Positions 1 to 10,995 of a DNA stretch of 64,000 nucleotides are shown one piece after another. The notes under the pieces are model-generated. The model did not search any database. It was given only the letters and a program-made list of their open reading frames with translations, and was not told the DNA's origin. Within the stretch, counting starts at the first letter, position 1, and every line of letters begins with the position of its first letter. The position numbers and the translations under genes were made by a program. This stretch comes from Agelas oroides (lineage: Eukaryota; Porifera; Demospongiae; Agelasida; Agelasidae). The DNA lies in assembly GCA_949130485.1 (NCBI GenBank), contig OX422188.1:3348222-3412221 (forward strand), written 5' to 3'.

Positions 1-3000
1 GCTCCTGAAGCATTTAGTGAAGGTTCACACTATGGTCCCAAGCTGGACATATTCTCATTTGGTCACCTTGCCCTCTTCACTCTTACGCAGGTCAGTGAAC
101 TGTTGATCCATTATCGGAAGGTTGCATGCAGTCTCGGAAGTTTAAATTGATGTCCCATTACAAATGAGTGGCTTTACCAAAGAAGTAAAACAGCACAATC
201 ATATGAAACTACCTACAATTCTGCATGTAGTGATCCAAAACATTCAATAAAAAGACGGTTAGTGTGTTGAGCTCACAACTTAATAAAGATACGTAAATAT
301 CTGCTTTCATAGGCGGTGGAAGGTAGTTTCATTAAGAGGGGGCTGAGCACGCTGATTCTAGAAGTGGTAAGGGATGCTTTCCCAGAAAATGTTCTGAAAT
401 TTCCATGCTCTGAGGTTGAATCTGTATCTTGCGACATAATGAACAAAGAATTAAAATCAGTAATGTTCATGTTTTGGAGCAGTAAAAATTCTAAGTTTGC
501 TCCACATTGCTTGCCTTACAGCTAATTGGGGCGAGCCTGAGCGAGCCCCACACTAGCGTGACTGCATTGCGCACGTGCGTGTGTATGCTTCATGGACTAG
601 TCTCGTGACCAGCTGGAAAAACCTACGGAAAATCCGTCTGGTAAACGTTGGGCTCGATTCTGGGGCTTTTCTACTCACGATGGAGTTATTTGAACGTGCC
701 AATCAAATTGTAGTATGTCCAATTATTCGGGCGGCCCACTGGCGCCCTAGCGCTTGTGCGGATGCTAATTGGTGATAATTGAAGCCATGTAGAGGTGAGA
801 ACGTCCATATATGGCCGCGTTCAAACCCTGCTGACGAGTGCAAAAGCCCAAGAAAGGCGCGCAATGTTACCAGACGGATTTTCCGTAGGTTATTTCCGGC
901 TGGGCACGAGACTATTCACGGACCGACCACTTACCGGAAATTTTAAATCAGCGCATTCAAATATTTCACGATGATTGAATGTCCAAGCCGTGAGAACGAG
1001 TGTGAAGGGCTACTGCTAGACTGCAGGGTTGGCGTGAAAGAGAGTGAGAGCGAAGACTATTCAAGTTCAATACATTGGCTGTAAGCACGGCAACTTACTT
1101 TCTGAACCATGGTACGAGTCTGACGATCGCGTGACAAGGCAGGCTGGCTTCAGGTACGCGCCTGGCATGACCGCTCATACATAGCATGGATTCCCCTGCT
1201 AGCTCATGGTTTGACTGTGAAGCTTAGCCGATGCCCTTGTAGCCATAGTAGTCTGGTCTGGCTGGACGAATAGCTGCATGTCTGTGTAGACAAAATTTGC
1301 TACTGACTCGCTCAGGCTCGCCCCAGGATGATTCAGCATCTTACTAGTAAACAGTGCTAACCTATTTCTCACCACAAAACTAACCCTTTCTCCATTCTTG
1401 TTATTACTGTCACGAAGCACTAGTCGGCACCAATACCTGAGACTTCAAGGAGTCAAACACTGAAACAGTATGATATCAACAAGTTAAACTACTTACCGAT
1501 TTGTATTAAATATTCATAGTTTACACTTGTATGGGGAGTTTAACCCTTTCTCTAGCACATTTGGAGGGGCTAAAGACCCCCCAGCACCCCCACACCCACC
1601 CCCCTCCACCTCCCTGGTTTCGCTGCCTATGTCTACTTTCATGAAACAGTATACTTTGTCATTACATTGATCTTTTTGACCAGCATCCAAATTGATGTAT
1701 GTTTAAGTCAGAGTAAAGTGTTGCATAATATTTTGGACAATATTAGAGCTATGTGTTGTTCCAGAATCTAGAATGAGAGTGAACTTCTAGCTACAACAAT
1801 TGTTGGCAAAGGACCCTAACATGTTGCATAGTTTTCAATCTTGTGCCCTGCTTGTGTCAATTCTGTCATGTCAATTTGTAACTACTCAGTGCACTGAAAT
1901 AAGTTAAAAGTTACCTCCCTAAAACATCAGAGCTCTTCTCTTATTAATTCCCTAGATGTAAAACTTTGTGCTTCTTCCGGTGAACGTTAGTGCTACTTGT
2001 TATGACTAGAGCTATGAAACTAGAAAACTCAGACCTAGACTGAATGTGGACTGCTAGAGAAACGCCATGACAATGCCAAACTTATCCATTTGGGCCACCC
2101 TCTGATAATACCATGAAATCAATCGATTAAACTGTTGTATATGTGTGTGTACATCCTGTCATTACTGTATATGCTTGATCCAATCTTTCATAAGAAATTC
2201 AATTTGAGGAATTTATTATGAATCTAGTTGTAAGCCTACAGATTACAGATGACACACTAAAAGGGTCAAGGGTCATCCACAGTGTATACATAGTCACCAT
2301 CAATGTTGTATAATGGTCTTCTCATTGCAAAAACATTTCGGTTACCTCAACGCTATTTTGGTCATCTCAGTTGCATGCTGTGTGACTAGCTTCATTCCAA
2401 GGCCTGAAGAGGAACCTGGGAATGAGACTAGTACAGGACAGATCATAAAGTTCAAGGAATCCTTCCAATTTCAATGGAATCGAAATTATTAATTTTTAAA
2501 TAGTATCTCCTTTCAGAAGCTTAAGGCAAGTAAATCAGCATTTCTAATGAGATTTGGTGTTTCAGTCTTCATGTGTGCACAAATTGGAAGGTTGATTTAA
2601 CCGATATAGGAGGTTGATTTCACCTAAAAAAAGTTATCTCAGTTGCAGTCTAGTTCATCCGGTAGGTAACCCACCTCCTTTTTGCTTTACATCCCTTGTC
2701 CAGTCAAGGATTCTAGCAAAGCATGAATTCGGTTGCAATGAAATGTAATTGCATGTTTGTAAAAAGGGGTGGAACTCTAGCTATATTCATGTATATTAGA
2801 TGAATATTCATGTACTACGGGTTACCCCTGGGCAGCATTCATTCCTTATACTTTGAGTGTACTAATGCTGTGACTCTACACTGTGCTAAAGTGGGAGGTA
2901 GTATGGACCAAGGTCCCACAACTCAGGTGAATCATCGGTTAAATCAACCTTCCAATTTTTGCAGTGTGGTCCTGGAGGAGTTCCTTGGTTGCATGGTTGT

Positions 3001-6000
3001 AAAGAAATTCCATGAATGTAGCCAACTAGGTCTTTCGGGAATAAGAGACTGATATAACTAAAGAAGAAGCTCCTCATGGACTTTCAAGAAAACTTATTTG
3101 GTTGTATTCCTTGGATACTAAACACACTAATGCAACTGCATGAGACCCTAAAAATGTGGTTAAAGCAACCAAAGTGTTTTATACAGGCTTATCCTTAACC
3201 TGTTGAGTGTTTTTGAAACAGCTGGCCCTCATTGTGGTCTTGCTACAGGTCTCTCAACAGGTGTGCTGTCTTCATAGTTCAACGAGGTCTGCATGCAAAT
3301 GTAGGAAAAACCATCTATGCACTTATGTATCTAGCAAAAGCTAGCCTTCACCTATTGTGGTTCTTGTGGCAACATATGTAAGAAATTTAGTTTGAGGAAT
3401 TTGTAATAGAGTTATATATATGTCTAAGAATGGGCATATACTCTTGGGCTATGTAATTGTATTGTTTGTGGTGGTGTAAGTTTTGCTATGGGCACAGTTG
3501 TAAATGCTTTAACTGGTACATGTAGCTATGTATGCATGAGTGCATACAAGTCGGCATATTTTAGGCTATGTAAATGCCTTGTTTGTGGCCATGTATGTTT
3601 TACTACTGACTGAGTTGTGAGAAATTTACTACTGCAATGTTTTGTATAAACATTTGTTGTGACTATCATTAAAGAGCTAGTACAGCAGCTGCATGCATGC
3701 AGTGGCCCACCACAATAACATAACTCTGTACAAGCATATTCTTGTTCTTGACCTCTGCACTGTGCAACCTCTGATGCAGTACCTGTAAAAAAGAACTGTA
3801 GGATGATTTAATTTATCTACTCATTTTGGTCCAGGAAATGGCCCACTTTCTTTTGCCCATTCATGATCGATGTTTATAAATTAGATTGCAAATGAATTCA
3901 TTTTGTAATTGCATGTTTGTGCCAACTTTACAAAGGGGGGGGAACTCAGACTATATATGTGCTATTGACTAAACAGTTCATGTGGTTAGGGTTATTAAAC
4001 ATCTGGGCAGTAGTCATGTACTGCATGTTAGAAAAATAATCACACCTTCTTGAAACTTTGAGTACACAATGAAAATCCTACACTGGTACAACACTATAAA
4101 CAAATTGTAACTTTAGCAAATTGTTTGGTTATTGCAATTGCGTGACTGTCTTTCCCATGCTAATTCAAAGAATTTGGTGCTTGTAAAACAACTTGTGGGA
4201 GATTAGTAAAAATTACTCAAGTATCAGCTCCTTTTCCAGCCCTGCATTCATAAAATAAGGATGGTCACATAATTGTAGTAACCAAATACGTAACAACTTT
4301 GTTTTTGCAGTGATATGTATATAAAAGTGGAAGGTGGTATCAGCCGAGGTCCTGCAACTAAACTGACATTCATTGTTCCCAAGATTTACTGCCTTGTATA
4401 CAGTATTAAAATTCCATTATGTTTACATTTCAGGTGTTTCCAGGTTCCCTTCTCCCCCACAATTATGCAGACCCTCAGAATCCAAACCACCTCTTGGCCC
4501 GGTCTGAGTTGGAACGTCGGAGAGACTACATCCAGTCACTCCATGGGCAGCTAGGGGAGGACCACCCTCTTGTGCGGCTAGTACACCAGTGTCTCCATAA
4601 CATTCCAGCCCAACGACCCTCTACTGAGGAGCTGTTGCAACAGATTGAGGCTGTGAGGGCCCAGATTGAGGGACCATATGGTGGCCAGCTCAAGAAAGTG
4701 GATGTAGTGAAGGTAGGGATGATGAAGGCATTCAGGGAAATTGAAAGTCTGCAGGAACAAGTACAACAGCTAGAGGAGGTATGTGTAAATTATATAACAA
4801 AGATGTGTGTCTGATGACCAATTGAATTATCAAGTTGTTTACCTCACTGTTAGTTGGGACAGAGAGAGGCAGAGGCCAAAGATGTTCTACTACAGCAGAG
4901 GGATGCTGAAATTGAGAGACAGCAAAGAGAATTACAGGCATTGAGGGTACTTAATTTAATTTGCATACATATAATATAAAAGTAACTTGTTCAATATTTT
5001 GGTATTGTATTCACCCATGTACACTGGCAGGTAGAGATGGAAGCTAAGGATACTCAACTCCAGCTGAAGGATGACCAACTTCAGCAGAAGGATGACCAAC
5101 TCCAGCAGAAAGATACCCAACTTCAGCAGAGGAATAGCCAACTTCAGTACCTAGGCACAGAACTCGGCTTGGCCCAATCACAACTTCAACAGTTGCAGGT
5201 GAATTACACATGTGGTATAGGGATACGCTTTGAACTGATGTATTTGTGTTTGCAGGCAGAGATGGATGCTAGAAGTGCTCAGACTCAACAGCAACTGCAA
5301 GACAGAGATGCTGAAATTAACAGACTGCAGAGAGAGCTAAGAGTAAGCCACCATTAGTATCAGATGTTTGGCAGCAGTTGTCTGCACAGACTTGCAGCAT
5401 GGACACATTACTTTGCTAATTTTGTGCTTGTGTATGTAATGCATTTGGCTCTGAAAGGTTGGGAGGTACCATTAACAACTGACATTCTTGACACCTGTGC
5501 TTGAACTGTCGCTCTACAACTGAGCTACCTCCTTAGTGACAGTGTAAATTGGCAACAGAAACTGTATTACCTACCTAACACCTGTCAGCACAAACTTGTC
5601 AATTACTGTAATGTACACACAGAAGGCAGACGAGTTTGGATTTCTGATTATGGTATTGTATTGGCTACGTGTTAACTGAATAGTTACAAGTGCTTGAAAC
5701 AAGTGAATGTAATGATGAAATCTAAAAAAAAAGGGTTAAGCAAGGTAGGAACAACACCAATGTTACTTTTCAATATGGCGATCAAGTATCATGATGTCCT
5801 TCCTACCTTGTCACATACCCCATCTTTTCAACCTAACACCAGGCTGCTAAAGACAACAAAAAGGCCACTAAGGACTTTCATGATGATCAACGTGAGTCAA
5901 CATTCCCATTGGACAGCTGATTGAACCCAGTGACGTTCATGATCACTGGAGAGGGCTAAATAACCCTAACTAATTAATATTCATGAGATGACAAACTATT

Positions 6001-9000
6001 TTCAATGACCCAAATCCCACTAACCCTATTTGAGCCCATGAATGTAATTAAAGCTCAGCATACATAGGTTAAAATCAATTTTTTGTCGTACCATGAATAT
6101 TAATTAGTTAGGGTTACTTAGCCCTCTCCAGTGATTATGAATGTCACTGGGTTCAATCAGCTGCCCAATGGGAATGTTTACTCATGTTGATCATGGTCTT
6201 AGTGGCCTTTTTTTTTGTGTCTTCAGCAGCATGGTGTTAGGTTGAAAAGATGGGGTATATGACATGGATTATTCATAATGTGTCCCAAACATTTAATCCA
6301 TCCTAACCCTAAGAACCTGAGATCACTAATCCTATCTTGGGACTCATGAGTGTTGTTAGTGTCCCAATTTGGGTCAATGAATCTCATTAAAGGATTGTAA
6401 ACTTGGCTGGAATTCAGTACAGACCTTTTTCAGGGGGTGTGGCTTCAAGGTTAGCAACTGCTATTTATGTTGCCATGGTAACACCACTTTTATATGACAA
6501 TTCTTATAGTCCAAATGACTCTCAAATATGAAAGTTATCAGTCTTATGGTTGGGTTTTTTTTTTTAATCGTCAAAATGAGTTCTATGGTGAGTGGCCACT
6601 TTTTGCCATAAGGCTGATAACTTTCATATTTGAGATTTGAGTCCTTTGGACTATAAGAATTCAGTATATCTGTCTCCTCATGTATAAGTGATGAGCCATT
6701 TGTGATAGCCCTGCATGTGTAGCAGTCGTGAGCAGCATTACATCTGGTGACCTATTCAATGGGAAGTTTGGTTTGCATAGATCATCATGAGTATCATTTG
6801 TAGTGTGCTATCAGTTCAATAAGATCCTGGGTAGGGTTGAATTGAAGGCTAGTGAGACATGGAATATTCAATTAATAAAGGATGTTAAGGCTAATGAACT
6901 TGATTTGATTCCCTGGTCCACAATTGCCATATTTAGTTAGACCTCCACACTGTGTGTTGTGGGTTAGCTTAATGATTTGTTTATGAACAGAGCAAGTTGA
7001 TTCTGCATTCAAATCACTGTTTTCTTTCCATTTGGGGTGCCTTTTAGGTTAATAAATCCCTTTCCAGCCCATAACGCGGATAGCAATAATTATTACGAAG
7101 GAAGAACGTGTTGCGTATTACATGTTGAATCTCCAGTTGCATGGGAAACAGCTACAGACTGGTAGAAAGCATTATAGAGCTTTATAGTTCACTTAGCATC
7201 AGTGCAGATTTGAAGCTTACTATATACAAAAAGCACAGTAAGGTTTCAGACCGGAAGTCGATATATTCTCATGCTTATAACTTGGCTGTTTCATGTCTGT
7301 TCTTAATTCTTGAAATCTGCAGCCTGACTAGAGCTTTCCTTTAGCTTTTTATTGCATCTTTGTCGCTTGTATACTTTTCGAGAATGCTGTTGACATATAC
7401 ACATCCATGTCACCGGTGCGATAAAATGCACGCTACGTGACTAGATAGATAGATACATAAAATTTTATTTTGACACAGGAATGCTGTATCTACATATTAG
7501 TAGATTTTCATACAGGTCCTGGAACAAAGAATAAGAGTAAGTACACAGTAAACCAAAGAAACAAAACAACAACAAGAACTAGAGCTTTCCTTCAGCTTTC
7601 CTTTAGCTTAACGTAGCTTTTTATTGCATCTTTGTCGCTTGTATACTTTTCGAGAATGCTGTTGACATATACACATCCACGTCACCAATCCGATAAAATG
7701 CACGCTACGCTACGTTGAACTTCCAGTCCAGTTCATTTTCAATTTAACTACGCAATATTAGCTTCCGGTAGGTATAGTGAATACAGTTACTAATGCAGGA
7801 AGTTCGTACTACACTGCTAACGTGAACAAGAAGACCAAAAAAGGACCTTGTGTGGCCATGACGCCTAGGTCTGGAAAGGGCTAAATAAAATGCACTAAAC
7901 TCTCGCGAACGTGGTAGCTAGTAGCCCAGTGTAGTCCTCACCAAAGTTAGGTGATCAATAGTGAATGAACTATATCTGGGATACTGCTTACACTGTATTT
8001 CTTCGAGTAGACGCCGCATGCGAATAGTGAGCCACGGCTACTATATGCGGCACACACACACTATGCGAATCAGATGAATTTAAGACGACGGTCAATGAGC
8101 TAGCACTAGGGCTGTTCGTGTTGTACAACTCCTTTCCAAGGCTGATAGCAGGACTGAGAGGCTGCGCGTACTACTGACAGTGTTTAACAGTTGTCACTGT
8201 ATCGCTCGTACGTACCTTATCCAGCCATCGTTGATGTCTGCGGGTTTTCCAAAGAAATAAATGCCCCCCTTGAATAGTAGTTGCACAAAAACGAGCAGCC
8301 AAAAAAATAGTAGCCTCGGCGTCTGATGGAAGTAATACGGTAGTAAGTAAATTGAATACAGACCGGCTGTGTATAAGTATGTCAAACATTGCCTCACGCT
8401 CAGCAGGGATGGCATCGAAAACATAAAGATCTTGGAAGCATTCATGTACCTATAACTCACACTGTGATTCTTCTGTTTTAGATACGGCCCCCTACTGAGC
8501 TGAGACTGAAATGGAGGAGATTGACAGACCTGCTAAGAGCAATGGCATCGCCACAATCAGTAATAGTAGATACAACTGTTTATGTGGCTGCAGGAGGAGG
8601 CAGTCGTGACATACACAAGTACGACCTACAAACACAGCAGTGGACTGAACTACCACAATATCAATACTACAACTTTACCATGGCTGAAGTTAACCACCAG
8701 CTCATACTTGTTGGTGGTTATGATGTGTCTGCTGGCAAGACAAGCAATGCAGTAGTTGTGCATCCTACCCCACAGGGTTTGACACAACACTACCCGCCAC
8801 TGAATACCCCTCGTCGCTACCCATCTGTATCCAAGTACCACCAACATTTGGTGGTGGCAGGTGGTTGTGATACTAGCTTGACCAGCCTAGCTACAGTGGA
8901 AGCTCTTGATACGTCTTCTCACCACAACCAGTGGCTTTCTACCACACCACTCCCTGTGAGCTGCTATCGTATGTCATCTACTATAGTAAATGAAGAGTTA

Positions 9001-9360
9001 TACCTACTAGGAGGCACCCTGGGCAAGCAACTTCTCAGCATATCCCTCCCAGCCCTTACACATACTGACAAACCACCTGCACAGTGGCACACCCTACCCT
9101 ATACTCCACTGGAGAACTCTGCTGCCATTGTTTTCCATGGATCTATTCTGTTGGTAGGAGGAAGTCATGATAAACAACGCAGCTCAGCCATCTACACTTA
9201 CCACCATGTGAAGAACATGTGGACCAAAGTGGGGGACTTGCCCACTGAAAGAGAGTGTTGCACTTGCTGTCTATTACCGAGCGGCGAGATCCTTGTTGCT
9301 GGAGGACAAGATCACAATGGCCGAACTAACAGAATGGATGTGGCAACTGTTATGGACTAA
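1..9360 (+). CDS. Kinase / coiled-coil / Kelch-repeat protein, 3' part of gene (5' end outside window)
   Basis: I join six phase-0 exons: 1-90, 4434-4778, 4854-4946, 5031-5198, 5256-5342 and 8482-9360 (TAA). All introns are GT-AG, and the joined partial product is about 553 residues. Exon 1 opens on the kinase APE motif (APEAF) followed by the subdomain IX pattern LDIFSFG; exon 2 completes the kinase C-lobe, with the closing RPSTEELL motif, and then becomes helical. Exons 3-5 are a Gln/Glu-rich coiled coil with a seven-residue repeat of the type KDDQLQQ. The last exon holds about five to six Kelch blades, recognised by hydrophobic-Gly-Gly strands (VYVAAGG, LILVGGY, HLVVAGG, LYLLGG, ILLVGG, ILVAGG) and spaced W residues. 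Families of this layout are tyrosine-kinase-like kinases with a protein-binding propeller. The ATP-binding and catalytic lobes are not in the window, so activity cannot be judged. The exon 5 to Kelch join is by phase only; a small exon could be missing. Confidence 0.8.
598..914. mobile_element. TIR element (MITE), about 317 bp
   Basis: About 50-bp terminal inverted repeats: the left arm begins TAGTCTCGTGACCAG and the right arm, read on the minus strand, begins TAGTCTCGTGCCCAG. Both continue through AACCTACGGAAAATCCG to about 650 and 866. TA at both ends fits a Tc1/mariner-type TA target. A 37-bp miniature of the same terminus occurs at 56106-56142. No ORF of note lies inside. Confidence 0.7.
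2326..3185. mobile_element. TIR element, family also at 26.6 and 27.9 kb
   Basis: The left end reads TGCAAAAACATTTCGGTTAC and continues to TCTCAGTTGCAT. The right end read on the minus strand gives a matching AAAACACTTTGGTTGC and GTTGCATTAGTGTG. A shorter copy lies at 26591-27003 and a partial one at about 27922-28125. The interior has no credible coding region, so this is a non-autonomous DNA-transposon family in at least three copies. Confidence 0.6.
5818..6255. repeat. Foldback: long inverted repeat with ~108-bp loop
   Basis: The arm 5818-5983 is matched in reverse complement by 6092-6255, with a few substitutions and small indels. Blocks such as AGAGGGCTAA, GTTCAATCAGCTG and the segment around ACAACAAAAAGGCCACTAAG appear on both sides. 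It would form a long hairpin in the intron RNA. Confidence 0.75.
6500..6662. repeat. Short inverted-repeat element
   Basis: The left arm contains CTTATAGTCCAAATGACTC and ATATGAAAGTTATCAG; the right arm contains their reverse complements (CTGATAACTTTCATAT and GGACTATAAGAAT). The loop has a poly-T run. MITE-like. Confidence 0.6.
7329..7708. repeat. Direct duplication of ~110 bp around an AT-rich spacer
   Basis: 7329-7437 and 7578-7708 share more than 100 bp, including GCATCTTTGTCGCTTGTATA, GAGAATGCTGTTGACATA and the end GATAAAATGCACGCTACG. The second copy has small internal duplications of an AGCTTTCCTT unit. The spacer starts with a GATA run. Confidence 0.7.
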
Positions 9361-10600
9361 CTCATTACATAGCCATTTTCGCACATGCTGAGTTTTGTAG
9401 TGTGCAGAATAATATTATGTACTGATCCTAAAAGCAATACGTTTTCAAATAGATCTGAGCTTCAGGTACAACATTTTTTGTCCAGTTTTTAACACATGGA
9501 GAGATTGAGAAGCATATAGGTAAAAATGCCTCAGCCTGTGTATTACACCTCAAATGGAAGAGTAAAGACAAGCTACCAATCTGCAAAAAGCTAGGAACAT
9601 GTGTTCCTTTCAAACCCCTCCTAACTTGAGGTATGACCAAGAGTGTTAACACTTCAGTGACCACTCGTCTATCTTGACTGCAGCTGTGGAGGCCTGTAAA
9701 ATGCCTTAGGCATAAACTGTTAACAGATTACATCTGTTCTTGAGTAGCAAATTATCAATCATGTACAGCCACACCAAGTTATAGATTGTACAAGTCAATT
9801 CGCTATCTGTATACATTTTCCGAAACAGAGCAGGCCGGATAGAGCTAGCTGGAACACCACCTTAAAGTACCAAGGGTTGAAAGTTGATCGAATAAGTATC
9901 TTCCCATTAAAGAAAAAAAAAAACAGGCGTGAGATCCAGCCTGGATTTGAGCCTGGGCCTTCTGAATTCAGGTCAGATGCTCTTACCAACTGAGCCACTA
10001 GTGGAGCAGAGGATATAGTTGGTATATATCCATAGGCTTAGTTCAATTCTCTGGCTGGATCTCTGGTAGGCATTGGCTCTGCACAGTAAGTACCAAAGTA
10101 CTCTTTGCTGCCACCAGCAGGGTTTGACAGGGGTTTTATGTCAATGGATGTGCAGTTTGAGATCTATAGCACTTGTACATGTGAATGGCATACAGTGCTC
10201 CAGAGCAAGAGAGCCAACTTTATGTTTATTACTACATTTACGAAGTGTTTCTCAAATCAGTTCACTAAGTGAAACCATATTGACACATTTTGGTCACAAT
10301 GCAAAATTTGACTTCTCACAAGGCTGTATAAGCACTGTATGCTATTCATAAGTGCTATTACTCTCAAATTGTACACCGCTCTGGAGCACTGTAATTTGCA
10401 CTCAGCTTTACCTTATGCATCTAATAGCCGTTCACAATTTTCTGCAGTATCCTGTAAACTTGTATAGTGTACTGTCAACTTAGCAGTTTAAGTTTATAAA
10501 TAGCATGTTTCCTTGTACTATTGGAAGTAATTATAACTATCCCAAACTCTACTCAAAAACACATGCTAATAATTAACACAAGTTGATTGCTTAACTACTG
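9361..10600. other. Intergenic region between kinase-Kelch and fibrinogen-like genes
   Basis: Apart from the tRNA-derived repeat at 9936-10005, I see no coding region, strong inverted repeat or clear polyA signal. It is AT-rich with short ORFs only. Confidence 0.4.
9936..10005 (-). repeat. tRNA-derived sequence (pseudo-tRNA or SINE head)
   Basis: On the minus strand there is a good A box (TGGCTCAGTTGGTAAGAG), a 5-bp anticodon stem (TCTGA/TCAGA) and a B box (GGCTCAAATCC). The putative acceptor strands do not pair and position 33 is C rather than U. It is followed on the minus strand by a T run. I read it as a tRNA-derived repeat, not a working tRNA gene. Confidence 0.55.
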
Positions 10601-10915
10601 AGTGGTCACCCTGGTTACAGACAAGCTGAAGAGACAGTGGTTATGGGAGGTACCATTAATCGCCTAAGCAACCTTTGAGGAAGCTCCCTTAGAGGAAGTC
10701 ACCCTGTAGTGCACAAAAGTAAAACTGCAGACTGTAACCACTGAACGTCTGTGATGGAGTGGCATGTTGCCATAAATGGCACAAAATAATCTTGCAATGC
10801 AGTTGTAGTGACTTCCTCACCGATGTTTTGACTATTGTTGTTGTAAACATCCTCTGTTGCACATAGTTCTCAGTCCACTGTCTCTTCAGCTTGTCTGCAA
10901 CTAGGGTAACCACTC
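10601..10915. mobile_element. MITE just upstream of the fibrinogen-like gene
   Basis: Inverted termini: 10601-10640 (AGTGGTCACCCTGGTTACAG, then ACAAGCTGAAGAGACAGTGG) matches the reverse complement of 10875-10915. It ends 20 bp before the TATA box of the downstream gene. Fragments with a similar end occur near 38530-38620. Confidence 0.65.
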
Positions 10916-10934
10916 TATAGTGCTGAAGGGACAG

Positions 10935-10941
10935 TATAAAA
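10935..10941 (+). promoter_or_regulatory. TATA box of the fibrinogen-related gene
   Basis: TATAAAA lies 55 bp before the first ATG (10996). Position and match are good for a core promoter; the start site was not identified. Confidence 0.5.
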
Positions 10942-10995
10942 CAAGCAGCAAAAGACAAACTATAGTAAGTAAATCCAGTAGCAGTTGTTTGATGC

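Larger units (their letters stand above)
91..4433 (+). other. Long first visible intron of the kinase-Kelch gene, filled with repeats
   Basis: GT at 91 and AG at 4432-4433. It holds a TA-flanked inverted-repeat element (598-914), a larger inverted-repeat element (2326-3185) and a partial direct duplication: the stretches near 2740-2930 and near 3890-4345 share several blocks, for example the GCATGTTTGT and GGGCAG blocks and the GAGGTCCTGCAAC-like block. A 22-bp near-palindromic GGGGCGAGCC block at about 529-550 recurs inverted at about 1310-1331 and again near 21635. I see no additional exon that fits the gene. Confidence 0.6.
5343..8481 (+). other. Last intron of the kinase-Kelch gene with foldback repeats
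   Basis: GT at 5343 and AG at 8480-8481. It contains a 165-bp-arm foldback (5818-6255), a second inverted repeat (about 6500-6662) and a direct duplication of about 110 bp (7329-7437 versus 7578-7708). A tRNA-like A box plus a displaced B box on the minus strand near 5495-5545 looks like a decayed tRNA-derived repeat. Confidence 0.55.

Noticed and set aside
316..525. 69-codon ORF just after the first kinase exon
   Set aside because: The kinase sequence joins directly from exon 1 (90) to exon 2 (4434); this ORF has no kinase similarity and no fitting splice sites.
5495..5545. tRNA gene on the minus strand
   Set aside because: A box and B box are too close together; the anticodon arm is missing.
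5854..5902. Candidate extra exon (AAKDNKKATKDFHDD) with AG and GTGAGT borders
   Set aside because: It ends in phase 1 and would put the Kelch exon out of frame; it also lies in a foldback arm, so it is probably chance.
9795..9998. ORF beginning MAQLVRASDLNSEG
   Set aside because: This is the well-known false translation of a tRNA-like sequence.
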